NCBI GenBank assembly: GCA_050733935.1
Contig: JBOHUC010000003.1
Coordinates: forward strand, 1-28,199
Direction: 5' to 3'
Length of the DNA stretch: 28,199 nt
From: JBOHUC01 sp050733935
GTDB taxonomy: Bacteria > Eisenbacteria > RBG-16-71-46 > DASYSL01
Part shown: piece after piece, positions 7,755-14,442 of the stretch
Numbering within the stretch: the stretch's first letter is position 1
Layout of the letters: each line of letters opens with the position of its first letter
The notes under the pieces: generated by a model
The model's database searches: none
What the model was told of the DNA's origin: nothing
The model's input: only the letters and a program-made list of their open reading frames with translations
Position numbers and translations under genes: made by a program

Positions 7755-8582
7755 ATGCGCGATTCCGTCCGGCATCCGCTCTTTCGGCTCACGCGGGAGC
7801 TCCTGCGTGCGCTCACGCTCGCAGGCCTCCTGCCTGCCGCCGCCTTCGCCGTTCCCGCGGTCGAAGTCTCGTGGGATCAGTGTGAGCCGATCGTGACGAC
7901 GAAGATCCCGGGACCGGGCGAAGTGGTGCAGACCCTCTTCGTCACCGCCACCGGGCTCACCGAAACGCACACGGGCTACGAAGTCCGTCTCTGGTTCGCA
8001 AGCGAGATGCCCTGTCAGGGGCCGGCCTCCACGCCGGACGCATGGCGCTTCGACACCGAGGGCTGCCAGGAAATGGCTCCCGAGATGCGGATCACGCCAC
8101 CGCTCGGAACCTGTCCCGCGATGTGGGGCACCGGAAGCGAGCCGATCTCCATTCGTCAGGTCGTCTACGAGCCGATCGACTTCGTGACGCCGCCCGGAGC
8201 GATGCGCGCCGTGTGCGCGGTCAGCTACACGGGAGCCCCGCAGACGCCCGACCCCGGCCAGCGCTACTTCCTGTTCCTCCTGCGGTTCGATCACACGAAC
8301 TCGGTGACCGGGCCCGGGACGCCGGGGCTCACGTGCGGCGGATACGAGAGTCCCATGTGCTTTGCGCTCTGGTCCGGCGTCACGACGCTCGTCAATCCCT
8401 GTTCGTATGCGCGGTCGACGCAAATGCACTACTCGGACACGAACCTGGTCGAGCACCCGCTCGAGCCGGGCGATCACGCGCACGCGACGTTCGCTCTCGA
8501 TCCGGCCGCCTCCATGAGCTGCTTCGAGCTGGTGTCCGCGCAGAGCCGGACCTGGGGCGCGATCAAAGCGCAGTACCGCTGA
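7755..8582 (+). CDS. Secreted cysteine-rich protein, family unknown
   Basis: I do not recognise the family. The 275-residue product starts with a clear Sec signal: basic 'RLTRELLRALT' then 'LAGLLPAAAFA' and a likely cut before 'VPAVEVSWDQCEP'. The mature part holds nine cysteines scattered through the chain ('DQCEP', 'MPCQG', 'EGCQE', 'GTCPA', 'AVCAV', 'LTCGG', 'PMCFA', 'NPCSY', 'MSCFE'), suggesting disulfides outside the cytoplasm, plus many aromatic residues and prolines. No sorting domain of the FlgD type is present at the C-terminus. The ATG has GAGG 5 nt upstream, so the start is well supported. It lies 22 nt after purA on the same strand, but its secreted nature suggests no shared function. 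Confidence 0.75.
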   Translation: MRDSVRHPLFRLTRELLRALTLAGLLPAAAFAVPAVEVSWDQCEPIVTTKIPGPGEVVQTLFVTATGLTETHTGYEVRLWFASEMPCQGPASTPDAWRFDTEGCQEMAPEMRITPPLGTCPAMWGTGSEPISIRQVVYEPIDFVTPPGAMRAVCAVSYTGAPQTPDPGQRYFLFLLRFDHTNSVTGPGTPGLTCGGYESPMCFALWSGVTTLVNPCSYARSTQMHYSDTNLVEHPLEPGDHAHATFALDPAASMSCFELVSAQSRTWGAIKAQYR

Positions 8583-8630
8583 GGGGCGCGCGTGCGAGGC
8601 TCGTGTCTGGCGAACCCGCGTCGCGCCATG

Positions 8631-8636
8631 TAGATT
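8631..8636 (+). promoter_or_regulatory. Candidate -10 box for tRNA-Lys
   Basis: TAGATT is placed so that transcription would begin a few nt before the tRNA 5' end at 8648. The matching -35 position (8608-8613, TGGCGA) is weak. Confidence 0.35.
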
Positions 8637-8647
8637 GACGGAGTCCC

Positions 8648-8723
8648 GACCCGTTAGCTCAGTCGGTAGAGCACCTGCCTTTTAAGCAGGGAGTCGTAGG
8701 TTCGATTCCTACACGGGTCACCA
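8648..8723 (+). tRNA. tRNA-Lys (anticodon UUU)
   Basis: The gene folds as a full cloverleaf of 76 nt with encoded CCA. The acceptor GACCCGT (8648-8654) pairs with ACGGGTC (8713-8719), then discriminator A and CCA at 8721-8723. The D arm is 'AGCTCAGTCGGTAGAGC'. The anticodon stem CCTGC/GCAGG encloses the loop CTTTTAA with anticodon TTT, reading lysine AAA/AAG. The T arm is GTAGG-TTCGATT-CCTAC. Its 3' end is directly followed by the atypical sulfatase region; tRNA 3' ends are frequent integration sites. Confidence 0.98.
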
Positions 8724-8833
8724 TTTCAGTCCGCGTGCTTCCGCCCGCGATGTACCAGCAGCCGACCAAGATGCTGCTTCGCGCAACCGTCGACGAGATT
8801 GCGAAAACTGCTACACACGCCGGAGACCAGTCC

Positions 8834-8848
8834 ATGAGTGACGCGTGA
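8834..8848 (+). other. Apparent original sulfatase start, closed by an in-frame TGA at codon 5
   Basis: ATG at 8834 has GGAGA (8822-8826) 7 nt upstream and is in frame with the sulfatase. It reads M-S-D-A, then TGA (8846-8848), then EKAPDRSILPLPEPQYPA and on into the catalytic domain without another stop. The residues after the TGA look like the conserved N-terminal leader of this sulfatase subfamily, so CGA (Arg) to TGA is the simplest history. The same frame is open upstream from an ATG at 8750, giving a 32-residue peptide ending at this stop. Confidence 0.6.
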
Positions 8849-8950
8849 GAGAAAGCCCCGGACCGCTCGATTCTGCCACTGCCCGAGCCACAGTATCCGG
8901 CCATCACTGAGATCGATGCACGCAAGGCAACGCCGCCGCCTCGCTTCGAG

Positions 8951-11173
8951 TTGAAGCCACCCAAAGGGGCGGGCGCACCCAACGTCGTTTTCGTTCTGAT
9001 GGACAACTTCGGGTTCGGCGATCCGGGATGCTTCGGCGGCCCGGTCAACATGCCGGCCTTCGAGCGGCTGGCCAACGGCGGCTTGCGCTACAACAACATG
9101 CACACCGCGCCGGTCTGCTCGCCGACGCGTGTCGCGCTGCTCACGGGCCGCAACTCGCACAGCGCGAACATGGGCGGCGTGGCCGAGATGGGCACCGCGT
9201 TTCCGGGCATGAACTGCCAGCGTCCCCAGTCCATCGCACCGCTGGCCGAGATTCTGCGGCTCAACGGTTACGGCACGGCCATGTTCGGCAAGTGCCACGA
9301 ACTGCCGCCGTGGGAGTTGAGCGTCTCCGGGCCGATGGACCGCTGGCCGGCGCACTCCGGATTCGACAAGTTCTACGGCTTCCTTCAAGGCGAGTCCGAT
9401 CTCTACGCCCCGGCGCTGTACGATGGCGTGACCCGCATCCCCACGCCGCGCGATCCGGACTACCACGTCAGCACCGACATCACCGACAAAGCCATCGTCT
9501 GGGTTCGCACGCAGCAGTCGCTGACGCCGGATAAGCCATTCTTCATCTATTACGCGGCAGCGGGCACCCACGACCCGCATCATGTGCCGAGGCAGTGGAT
9601 TGACAAATACAATGGCCAGTTCGACGACGGCTGGGAGAAGTTGCGCGAGCAGACGCTGGCCCGGCAGATCAAGCTCGGCACGGTTCCGTCCGGCACGAAG
9701 CTCGCGCCGATGCCAGACATGGTGAAGCCGTGGAGCTCGTTCAAGCCTGAGGAGCAGCGTGTGCTGGCCCGCGAGATGGAGGTGTACGCCGCGATGGCCG
9801 AGCACACGGACTACGAGATCGGCCGATTGATTCAGGCGATCGACGACCTCGGCGAACTGGACAACACGCTGGTTGTGTGGGTGGCCGGCGACAACGGCGG
9901 GTCGCCCTTCGGTGGTCCGATTGGATCATTCAACCAGTTGGCGTTATTCAACGGCGTGCCAGAAACGATGGACAGCCTGCTCCAGCGCATCGACGATCTC
10001 GGTGGACCGAAAGCCAGCGGGCACTACGCCATGCCGTGGGGCCAGGCGAGTTGCACGCCGATGGTCGGCGGGCAGGGGCATGCGACGTTTTCCGCGACGC
10101 GCAACGCCACCGTGATTCACTGGCCGAAGGGAATCACAGCGAAGGGTGAAGTGCGCACCCAGTTTCAACATGTCATTGACCTCGCTCCGACGGTGCTGGA
10201 GGCCGCCGGGCTACCGCAGCCGACGATCGTGAACGGCATGACACAGAAGCCCATGGAGGGCGCGAGCCTGCTCCATACGTTCAACGATGCCAAGGCGAAG
10301 TCCCGCCACACGACGCAGTATTTCGAGTACGGCGGCAACCGCGCCATTTACCACGACGGGTGGTATGCCACCACGCTGCACAAGGCCTTCTGGGAAGCGG
10401 CGCCGCGTGCGACGTTCGAGAACGACACCTGGGAGCTGTACAAGGCCGACGAGGACTTCAGCCTCGTCAACGACCTTGCTGCCAAGCATCCGGATAAAGT
10501 CGAAGCGCTCAAGGCCCTCTTTGTGGCGGAAGCCGTGAAGTACAACGTCTTCCCCCTCGACGATCGCGTGCTCGAGCGCTTCAATGCTTCCGTTGCGGGA
10601 CGCCCAGACCTCATGGGCCCGCGCACGTCATTGACACTCTACGAAGGCATGATCGGGCTATCGGAGAACGCGTTCATCAATATGAAGAACCGCTCCTACA
10701 CCATCACCGCCGACCTGGAGATTCCAACGGGTGGAGCCGAGGGCGTGCTCATCGCGCACGGCGGACACACCGGTGGCTGGAGCCTGTACGTCAAGAACGG
10801 CCGGCCGAAGTTCGCCTACAACTGGCTCGGTCGTGAACACTACGAAGTGGCGGCCCCCACGGCGCTCCCGGCCGGTATCGTCACGCTGCGGTGGGAGTTC
10901 ATCTACGACGGCGGGAAGATGCCCGGCGCGGGCGGCAGGGGTGACCTCTTCGTCAATGGCGAACAGGTGGCATCCGGCCGTATCGAGCGCACGATTCCAT
11001 TCTTCATCGGCACCGAGCCAGCCGACGTGGGCATGGATGATCTGACGCCGGTGACGCGCGACTACGCGGCGTACGACAACAAGTTCACCGGGACCATCCG
11101 CAGGATCAGGATCGGCGTGGGACCGGTGGGCGAAGCCTTCGATCCGACTCTCGAATGGAACGGCGTCGGCTAG
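8951..11173 (+). CDS. Arylsulfatase (formylglycine-dependent, N-terminally disrupted)
   Basis: This is a type I sulfatase, hydrolysing sulfate esters with a formylglycine made from a cysteine. The motif 'CSPTRVALLTGR' starts at C56 counted from the TTG at 8951. 'VFVLMDNFGFGD' is the metal-binding start (Asp-Asn rather than the commoner Asp-Asp), and 'VAGDNGGSPFGG' and 'GGQGHATFSATRNATVIHWP' complete the core. The C-terminal ~170 residues ('LEIPTGGAEGVLIAHGG ... GWSLYVKNGRP') form the beta-rich domain usual for large sulfatases of about 780 residues. No signal peptide is seen. TTG 8951 is the only usable start after the TGA at 8846; it removes about 39 leader residues and has no good ribosome site, so the gene may be poorly expressed or a young pseudogene. 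Base texture looks less GC-rich than its neighbours, which fits transfer. No formylglycine-generating enzyme is in the window. Confidence 0.85.
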   Translation: MKPPKGAGAPNVVFVLMDNFGFGDPGCFGGPVNMPAFERLANGGLRYNNMHTAPVCSPTRVALLTGRNSHSANMGGVAEMGTAFPGMNCQRPQSIAPLAEILRLNGYGTAMFGKCHELPPWELSVSGPMDRWPAHSGFDKFYGFLQGESDLYAPALYDGVTRIPTPRDPDYHVSTDITDKAIVWVRTQQSLTPDKPFFIYYAAAGTHDPHHVPRQWIDKYNGQFDDGWEKLREQTLARQIKLGTVPSGTKLAPMPDMVKPWSSFKPEEQRVLAREMEVYAAMAEHTDYEIGRLIQAIDDLGELDNTLVVWVAGDNGGSPFGGPIGSFNQLALFNGVPETMDSLLQRIDDLGGPKASGHYAMPWGQASCTPMVGGQGHATFSATRNATVIHWPKGITAKGEVRTQFQHVIDLAPTVLEAAGLPQPTIVNGMTQKPMEGASLLHTFNDAKAKSRHTTQYFEYGGNRAIYHDGWYATTLHKAFWEAAPRATFENDTWELYKADEDFSLVNDLAAKHPDKVEALKALFVAEAVKYNVFPLDDRVLERFNASVAGRPDLMGPRTSLTLYEGMIGLSENAFINMKNRSYTITADLEIPTGGAEGVLIAHGGHTGGWSLYVKNGRPKFAYNWLGREHYEVAAPTALPAGIVTLRWEFIYDGGKMPGAGGRGDLFVNGEQVASGRIERTIPFFIGTEPADVGMDDLTPVTRDYAAYDNKFTGTIRRIRIGVGPVGEAFDPTLEWNGVG

Positions 11174-11192
11174 TTGCGGCGCGGGGTGGTTG

Positions 11193-11280
11193 AATTTCGA
11201 GTGTTGACTGCTCAGGCTGTACGACGGAGCCTGTCCAGCCCACTTAGCCACCTGTGAATCTGGTTCCAACTCGCGAAATT
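11193..11280. repeat. Nested imperfect inverted repeat downstream of the sulfatase
   Basis: The outer arms AATTTCGAGTGTTG (11193-11206) and CAACTCGCGAAATT (11267-11280) pair at 12 of 14 positions. Inside, CAGGCT (11213-11218) pairs perfectly with AGCCTG (11228-11233), and CCAG/CTGG can pair again. The stretch is AT-richer than its surroundings. It could be the end of a mobile element, a transcript-end structure, or a structured RNA. No transposase is nearby. Confidence 0.5.
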
Positions 11281-11310
11281 TAGGCTCACCATCCCCTTTG
11301 ACGGTCGGCG

Positions 11311-11350
11311 CCGGCGATCCGGCGATCCGGCGGTCCGACGGTCCGACGGC
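11311..11350. repeat. Five tandem 8-bp units
   Basis: The units are CCGGCGAT, CCGGCGAT, CCGGCGGT, CCGACGGT and CCGACGGC, a drifting series with consensus CCGRCGRY. It lies in the 352-bp gap between the sulfatase and cytochrome genes and probably arose by slippage. Confidence 0.7.
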
Positions 11351-11382
11351 CCTGCCGGGGATTTCAGCCCCATTCGCCGGGC

Positions 11383-11412
11383 TTGACTCCCGCCGGGCCG
11401 CTTTTCCATAAT
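11383..11412 (+). promoter_or_regulatory. Candidate sigma-70-type promoter for the cytochrome gene
   Basis: TTGACT (11383-11388) and CATAAT (11407-11412) are separated by 18 nt. This is a good match to the housekeeping consensus in an otherwise GC-rich gap, giving a leader of about 105 nt before the ATG at 11526. Confidence 0.6.
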
Positions 11413-11525
11413 TTTCCTACATTCCGCGAGGCAAGCCGCGTGGAGCTCCGCCGGCTTCACGACCCCACATTGCCTTGCACCCGATCCTACCGGCTTCCCC
11501 CAGGGCCCTGACATTCGGAGTCCTC

Positions 11526-13223
11526 ATGCGTCAGCCTGCCCGTCTCTTGTGCGCGGGACTGTTCGCCGGCGGAGCGATGCTCGCTTTGAGCGCGTTCATC
11601 GGCGAGCGCCCGATCGTCAATCGCAACTCGAACAGTCCTTTCGATCGGATGATTCTCGACAACACGGAAAAAGTCATTGCCGAGGGCCGCGAAGCATTCC
11701 GCCACGACACCTTCGGCGACGAAGACTTCTGGGGCGGCGAGCTCGAGCTTCATCAGGCCGTTCAGGGCGAACGGTTCGGCGGCGTCGGAAAGGGCCTGAG
11801 CCCGGTGGGCGCGCTCGGGCTCGGTCTCAAGGTCGATGCGGACGCGCTCCCGAACTCGCTTCTCCAGGCGCTGCGGGCGGGTCGCCTCGATCTCAACGAT
11901 CCGGCCGTCACGCTCGGTCTCCTCCGGGAGAACGCGGTCCTCGGTGTCACCGGGTTCTTCGAAGGCGACCGCCTGCGCTCGATCGGCATCCAGTGCGCGC
12001 TCTGCCATTCGACGGTCGACAACAGCGTGACCGAAGGTGTGGGGCGTCGCCTCGACGGCTGGGCGAACCGCGATCTCGATGTGGGTGCGATCGTGGCCCT
12101 GTCGCCGCGTCTCACGCCGTTCACAGACCTCCTCGGCGTCCCCGATTCGACGGTCCGGAAGGTTCTGCGCAGCTGGGGGCCGGGCAAGTTCGACGCGGAG
12201 CTCGTGCTCGACGGCAAGGCCGCGCGCGACGAGAGCACGTCGGCCGCGACGCTCATCCCGGGCGCCTTCGGTCTTGCGGGCGTGAACCTCCACACGTGGA
12301 CCGGATGGGGCTCGGTCACGCACTGGAACGGTTTCGTCGCGAACCTCGAGATGCACGGGAAGGGAACGTTCTACGATCCCCGGCTCGCGGACGCTACGCG
12401 CTTTCCGGTCGCGGCCGCGGCAGGATTCGACAACGTGCGCAACACACCGGATCTCATCACACCCCGGCTCGCCGCGCTTCACGTCTACCAGCTCGCGCTG
12501 CCGGCGCCCAAGCCTCCCGCCGGGTCGTTCGATGCGGCGGCCGCCGCGCGCGGCGAGGGCGTCTTCAACGGCAAGGCGCAGTGTGCGACCTGTCACGTTC
12601 CGCCGATCTTCACCGAGCCGGGCTGGAACATGCACACGCCCGAGGAGATCGGCATCGATGCGTTCCAGGCCGAGCGTTCCCCCGATCGCCGCTATCGCAC
12701 AGCCCCGCTCAAGGGACTGTGGACGCACACGAAGGGCGGCTTCTATCACGACGGCCGCTTCGCGACACTCCGGGCCGTGATCGACCATTACGATTCGTTC
12801 CTGCCGTTCGACCTCGAAGAAGGGGAGAAGCGAGACCTTGAGGAATATCTGATGTCGCTCGGCGACGTCGAGATTCCGGGGATCACCGCCGATGCCGCGG
12901 GCGTCCGACAGGAGGCCTGGCGCGCGGAGTCGTCCGTCCGAAGCGTAAACGTGCGGCTCGCCGGATCGAACCCGGCGCGCAGCGAAGTTTCGTTCGAAGT
13001 CGCGCTCGCGCGACCCGGCACGGTGAGCCTTACGGTCTTCGACGCCGCGGGCCGGCGTGTCGCCGTGCCTGCGCGGAACGTCCCGCTCGAGGCCGGAACG
13101 CATCGGCTCACGTGGGACGGCCGCACGGCCGCCGGGATCGCGGCGGGCCCGGGCGTGTACTTCGTGAAGATCGCGCGCGGAGACGAGATCTGGACCCGCT
13201 CCGTGACGCTGCTCGGGGAGTGA
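11526..13223 (+). CDS. Secreted di-heme cytochrome c (peroxidase/MauG-like) with FlgD-like C-terminal sorting domain
   Basis: The 565-residue product begins with a signal peptide ('RQPARLLCAGLFAGGAMLALSAF'). It has two c-type heme sites, CALCH at 157-161 and CATCH at 353-357. 'KGLWTHTKGGFYHDGRFATL' and 'VIDHYD' (about 396-423) match the conserved region of the di-heme peroxidase/MauG-like group, so it probably moves electrons outside the cytoplasm; the substrate is unknown. Residues about 475-565 ('SNPARSEVSFEVALARPGTVSLTVFDAAGRRVA ... GVYFVKIARG') are a FlgD-like Ig domain of the kind used as a C-terminal secretion or surface tag. The same tag recurs in the next two genes. ATG 11526 is chosen over an in-frame ATG at 11475 because GGAG lies 5 nt upstream and the signal peptide then starts properly. 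Confidence 0.85.
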   Translation: MRQPARLLCAGLFAGGAMLALSAFIGERPIVNRNSNSPFDRMILDNTEKVIAEGREAFRHDTFGDEDFWGGELELHQAVQGERFGGVGKGLSPVGALGLGLKVDADALPNSLLQALRAGRLDLNDPAVTLGLLRENAVLGVTGFFEGDRLRSIGIQCALCHSTVDNSVTEGVGRRLDGWANRDLDVGAIVALSPRLTPFTDLLGVPDSTVRKVLRSWGPGKFDAELVLDGKAARDESTSAATLIPGAFGLAGVNLHTWTGWGSVTHWNGFVANLEMHGKGTFYDPRLADATRFPVAAAAGFDNVRNTPDLITPRLAALHVYQLALPAPKPPAGSFDAAAAARGEGVFNGKAQCATCHVPPIFTEPGWNMHTPEEIGIDAFQAERSPDRRYRTAPLKGLWTHTKGGFYHDGRFATLRAVIDHYDSFLPFDLEEGEKRDLEEYLMSLGDVEIPGITADAAGVRQEAWRAESSVRSVNVRLAGSNPARSEVSFEVALARPGTVSLTVFDAAGRRVAVPARNVPLEAGTHRLTWDGRTAAGIAAGPGVYFVKIARGDEIWTRSVTLLGE

Positions 13224-13263
13224 GGCCGCTGGCAATCGGAACTCGCCGTGCTCAAAAGTGCGA

Positions 13264-13290
13264 GGGCCCCGGGAGAGTCTCCCGGGGCCC
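13264..13290 (-). terminator. 27-nt perfect hairpin terminator, copy 1
   Basis: GGGCCCCGGGAGA pairs with TCTCCCGGGGCCC around one central base. It sits between convergent genes, 7 nt past the stop of the minus-strand Asp-box gene. Read on the minus strand it is followed by TCGCACTTTTG, a short offset T run. It may serve both converging genes. Confidence 0.6.
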
Positions 13291-13296
13291 GTCCGT

Positions 13297-14442
13297 TCAG
13301 GGCGCGCGCCCCAACCAGACGAAGGATCGCACTTGCGTGTGCACTCCCACCCGCGCCTCGAGGCGATAGAACCCGGGCGCCAGGCGATCCGGCTGCCAGG
13401 AGAGAAACGACAGGCCCGCCGGCAGCGACGCGCCCTCCACGGGACGTGCCACCCGGCGCCCGCGGGCGTCGATCATGTCGAGGGACACCCGCGCCGGCAC
13501 CTCGAGTTCGAACGCAAGCTGGAGCGGACCGCGTGCCGGGTTCGGTGAGGCGCCGCGAAACCACATTCGTGCGGCGGCGTCCGGCGGCGGCGCCACGCCG
13601 ATCGTGGTCGGCTCGTCGTGTCCGAGCGCCACGACCGTGAGCTGACCGATCGCGCCCTTCCACGTCCACGTCAGTCCATCCGCGCTGATCGCGGTCTCGC
13701 CTCCCTCGGTCGTGGCCACGAGGTGCGTTTCGGTGGCCGCAAGCGATGTGGTCCCGATCTGCGAGAGCGTGCTCGTGAAGGACCAGCTCGCTCCGCCGTC
13801 CAGACTCCTCGCCAGGTCGCCGGTCGCAGTCAGCAGATAGAGCTCGTCCCCGAACCCGACGATCTCGACCGCGTTCGCGACGTCGACGACTCCGACCGGA
13901 CTCCATGTCACGCCTTCGTCGGAGGAAAGGTACACCGCGCCCGAGCGGGCGAGCGCGTAGTCGTCGCCGTCGGTACGAGTCGCGCTCACGAGATCGTGGG
14001 CCGCAATCACGCCCACGGCCGTGAACGACGTACCCTCGTCGGACGAGGTGTAGACGCTCCCGTGCTCTGTGAGCAGAAGGACGCGGTCGAGGCTCGACAC
14101 GAGCGCGACCACGTCGTGCGCCTCGACCGTGCCGACCGCCGTCCAGCTCGCGCCCGCGTCGGCGGAGCGGTAGAACGTTCCGCTGGCCGACGCGAGGTAG
14201 AGGATCGAGCTCGTGGAGCCGGCGGCCAAAGCCACCGCGTCCCGCACCGGGAGGGTGGAACGCGGCGTCCATGTGGCCCCGTCGTCTGCGCTCGCGAACA
14301 GTTCCCCGGTGTCCACAAGTCCGAACAACGTGGTCGCGCCCGCCGGGCCTGCCGCGAGCACGAGCCCGGCGAGGAGCGCACCGCCGGCCACGAGCGCAGC
14401 GCCGGCGACGAGCATGCCGTGGCGCGGAACAGCGTCTCTCAC
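13297..14442 (-). CDS. Secreted Asp-box (BNR-like) propeller protein with FlgD-like C-terminal domain
   Basis: The 381-residue product has a signal peptide ('MLVAGAALVAGGALLAGLVLAAGPAGA'). The body holds about six Asp-box repeats, the S-x-D-x-G-x-T-W turns of BNR/sialidase-type propellers: 'SADDGATWTP', 'SADAGASWTA', 'SSDEGTSFTA', 'SSDEGVTWSP', 'SLDGGASWSF' and 'SADGLTWTW'. No sialidase catalytic residues are recognised, so a binding or structural role is more likely than enzymatic. The last ~90 residues ('FRGASPNPARGPLQLAFELEVPARVSLDMIDARGRRVA ... GFYRLEA') are the FlgD-like sorting domain. GTG at 14442 overlaps the upstream stop (GTGA), so it is probably co-translated with the FG-GAP protein; ATG 14415 is an alternative start. 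Confidence 0.82.
   Translation of the reverse strand: MRDAVPRHGMLVAGAALVAGGALLAGLVLAAGPAGATTLFGLVDTGELFASADDGATWTPRSTLPVRDAVALAAGSTSSILYLASASGTFYRSADAGASWTAVGTVEAHDVVALVSSLDRVLLLTEHGSVYTSSDEGTSFTAVGVIAAHDLVSATRTDGDDYALARSGAVYLSSDEGVTWSPVGVVDVANAVEIVGFGDELYLLTATGDLARSLDGGASWSFTSTLSQIGTTSLAATETHLVATTEGGETAISADGLTWTWKGAIGQLTVVALGHDEPTTIGVAPPPDAAARMWFRGASPNPARGPLQLAFELEVPARVSLDMIDARGRRVARPVEGASLPAGLSFLSWQPDRLAPGFYRLEARVGVHTQVRSFVWLGRAP

Noticed and set aside
4937..7816. 959-codon minus-strand open frame across serA and purA
   Set aside because: It is antisense to three well-identified genes and its composition is typical of high-GC shadow frames.
8659..9075. Minus-strand open frame ending in 'GIEPTTPCLKG'
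   Set aside because: This is the well-known false peptide made by translating the complement of a tRNA gene; the rest is antisense to the sulfatase.
8713..11300. Possible attachment-site duplication of the tRNA-Lys 3' end
   Set aside because: Only TCACCAT recurs (at 11286-11292), which is too short to support an att repeat, and no integrase is present.
11174..11525. Short minus-strand open frame with 'LNFASWNQIHRWLSGLDRL'
   Set aside because: It runs through the inverted repeat and the tandem 8-bp units and has no ribosome site or recognised family. I treat it as noncoding.
11487..13235. 582-codon minus-strand open frame opposite the cytochrome gene
   Set aside because: The plus strand has two CxxCH sites and a signal peptide; the minus frame is an Arg/Glu-rich shadow without recognisable domains.
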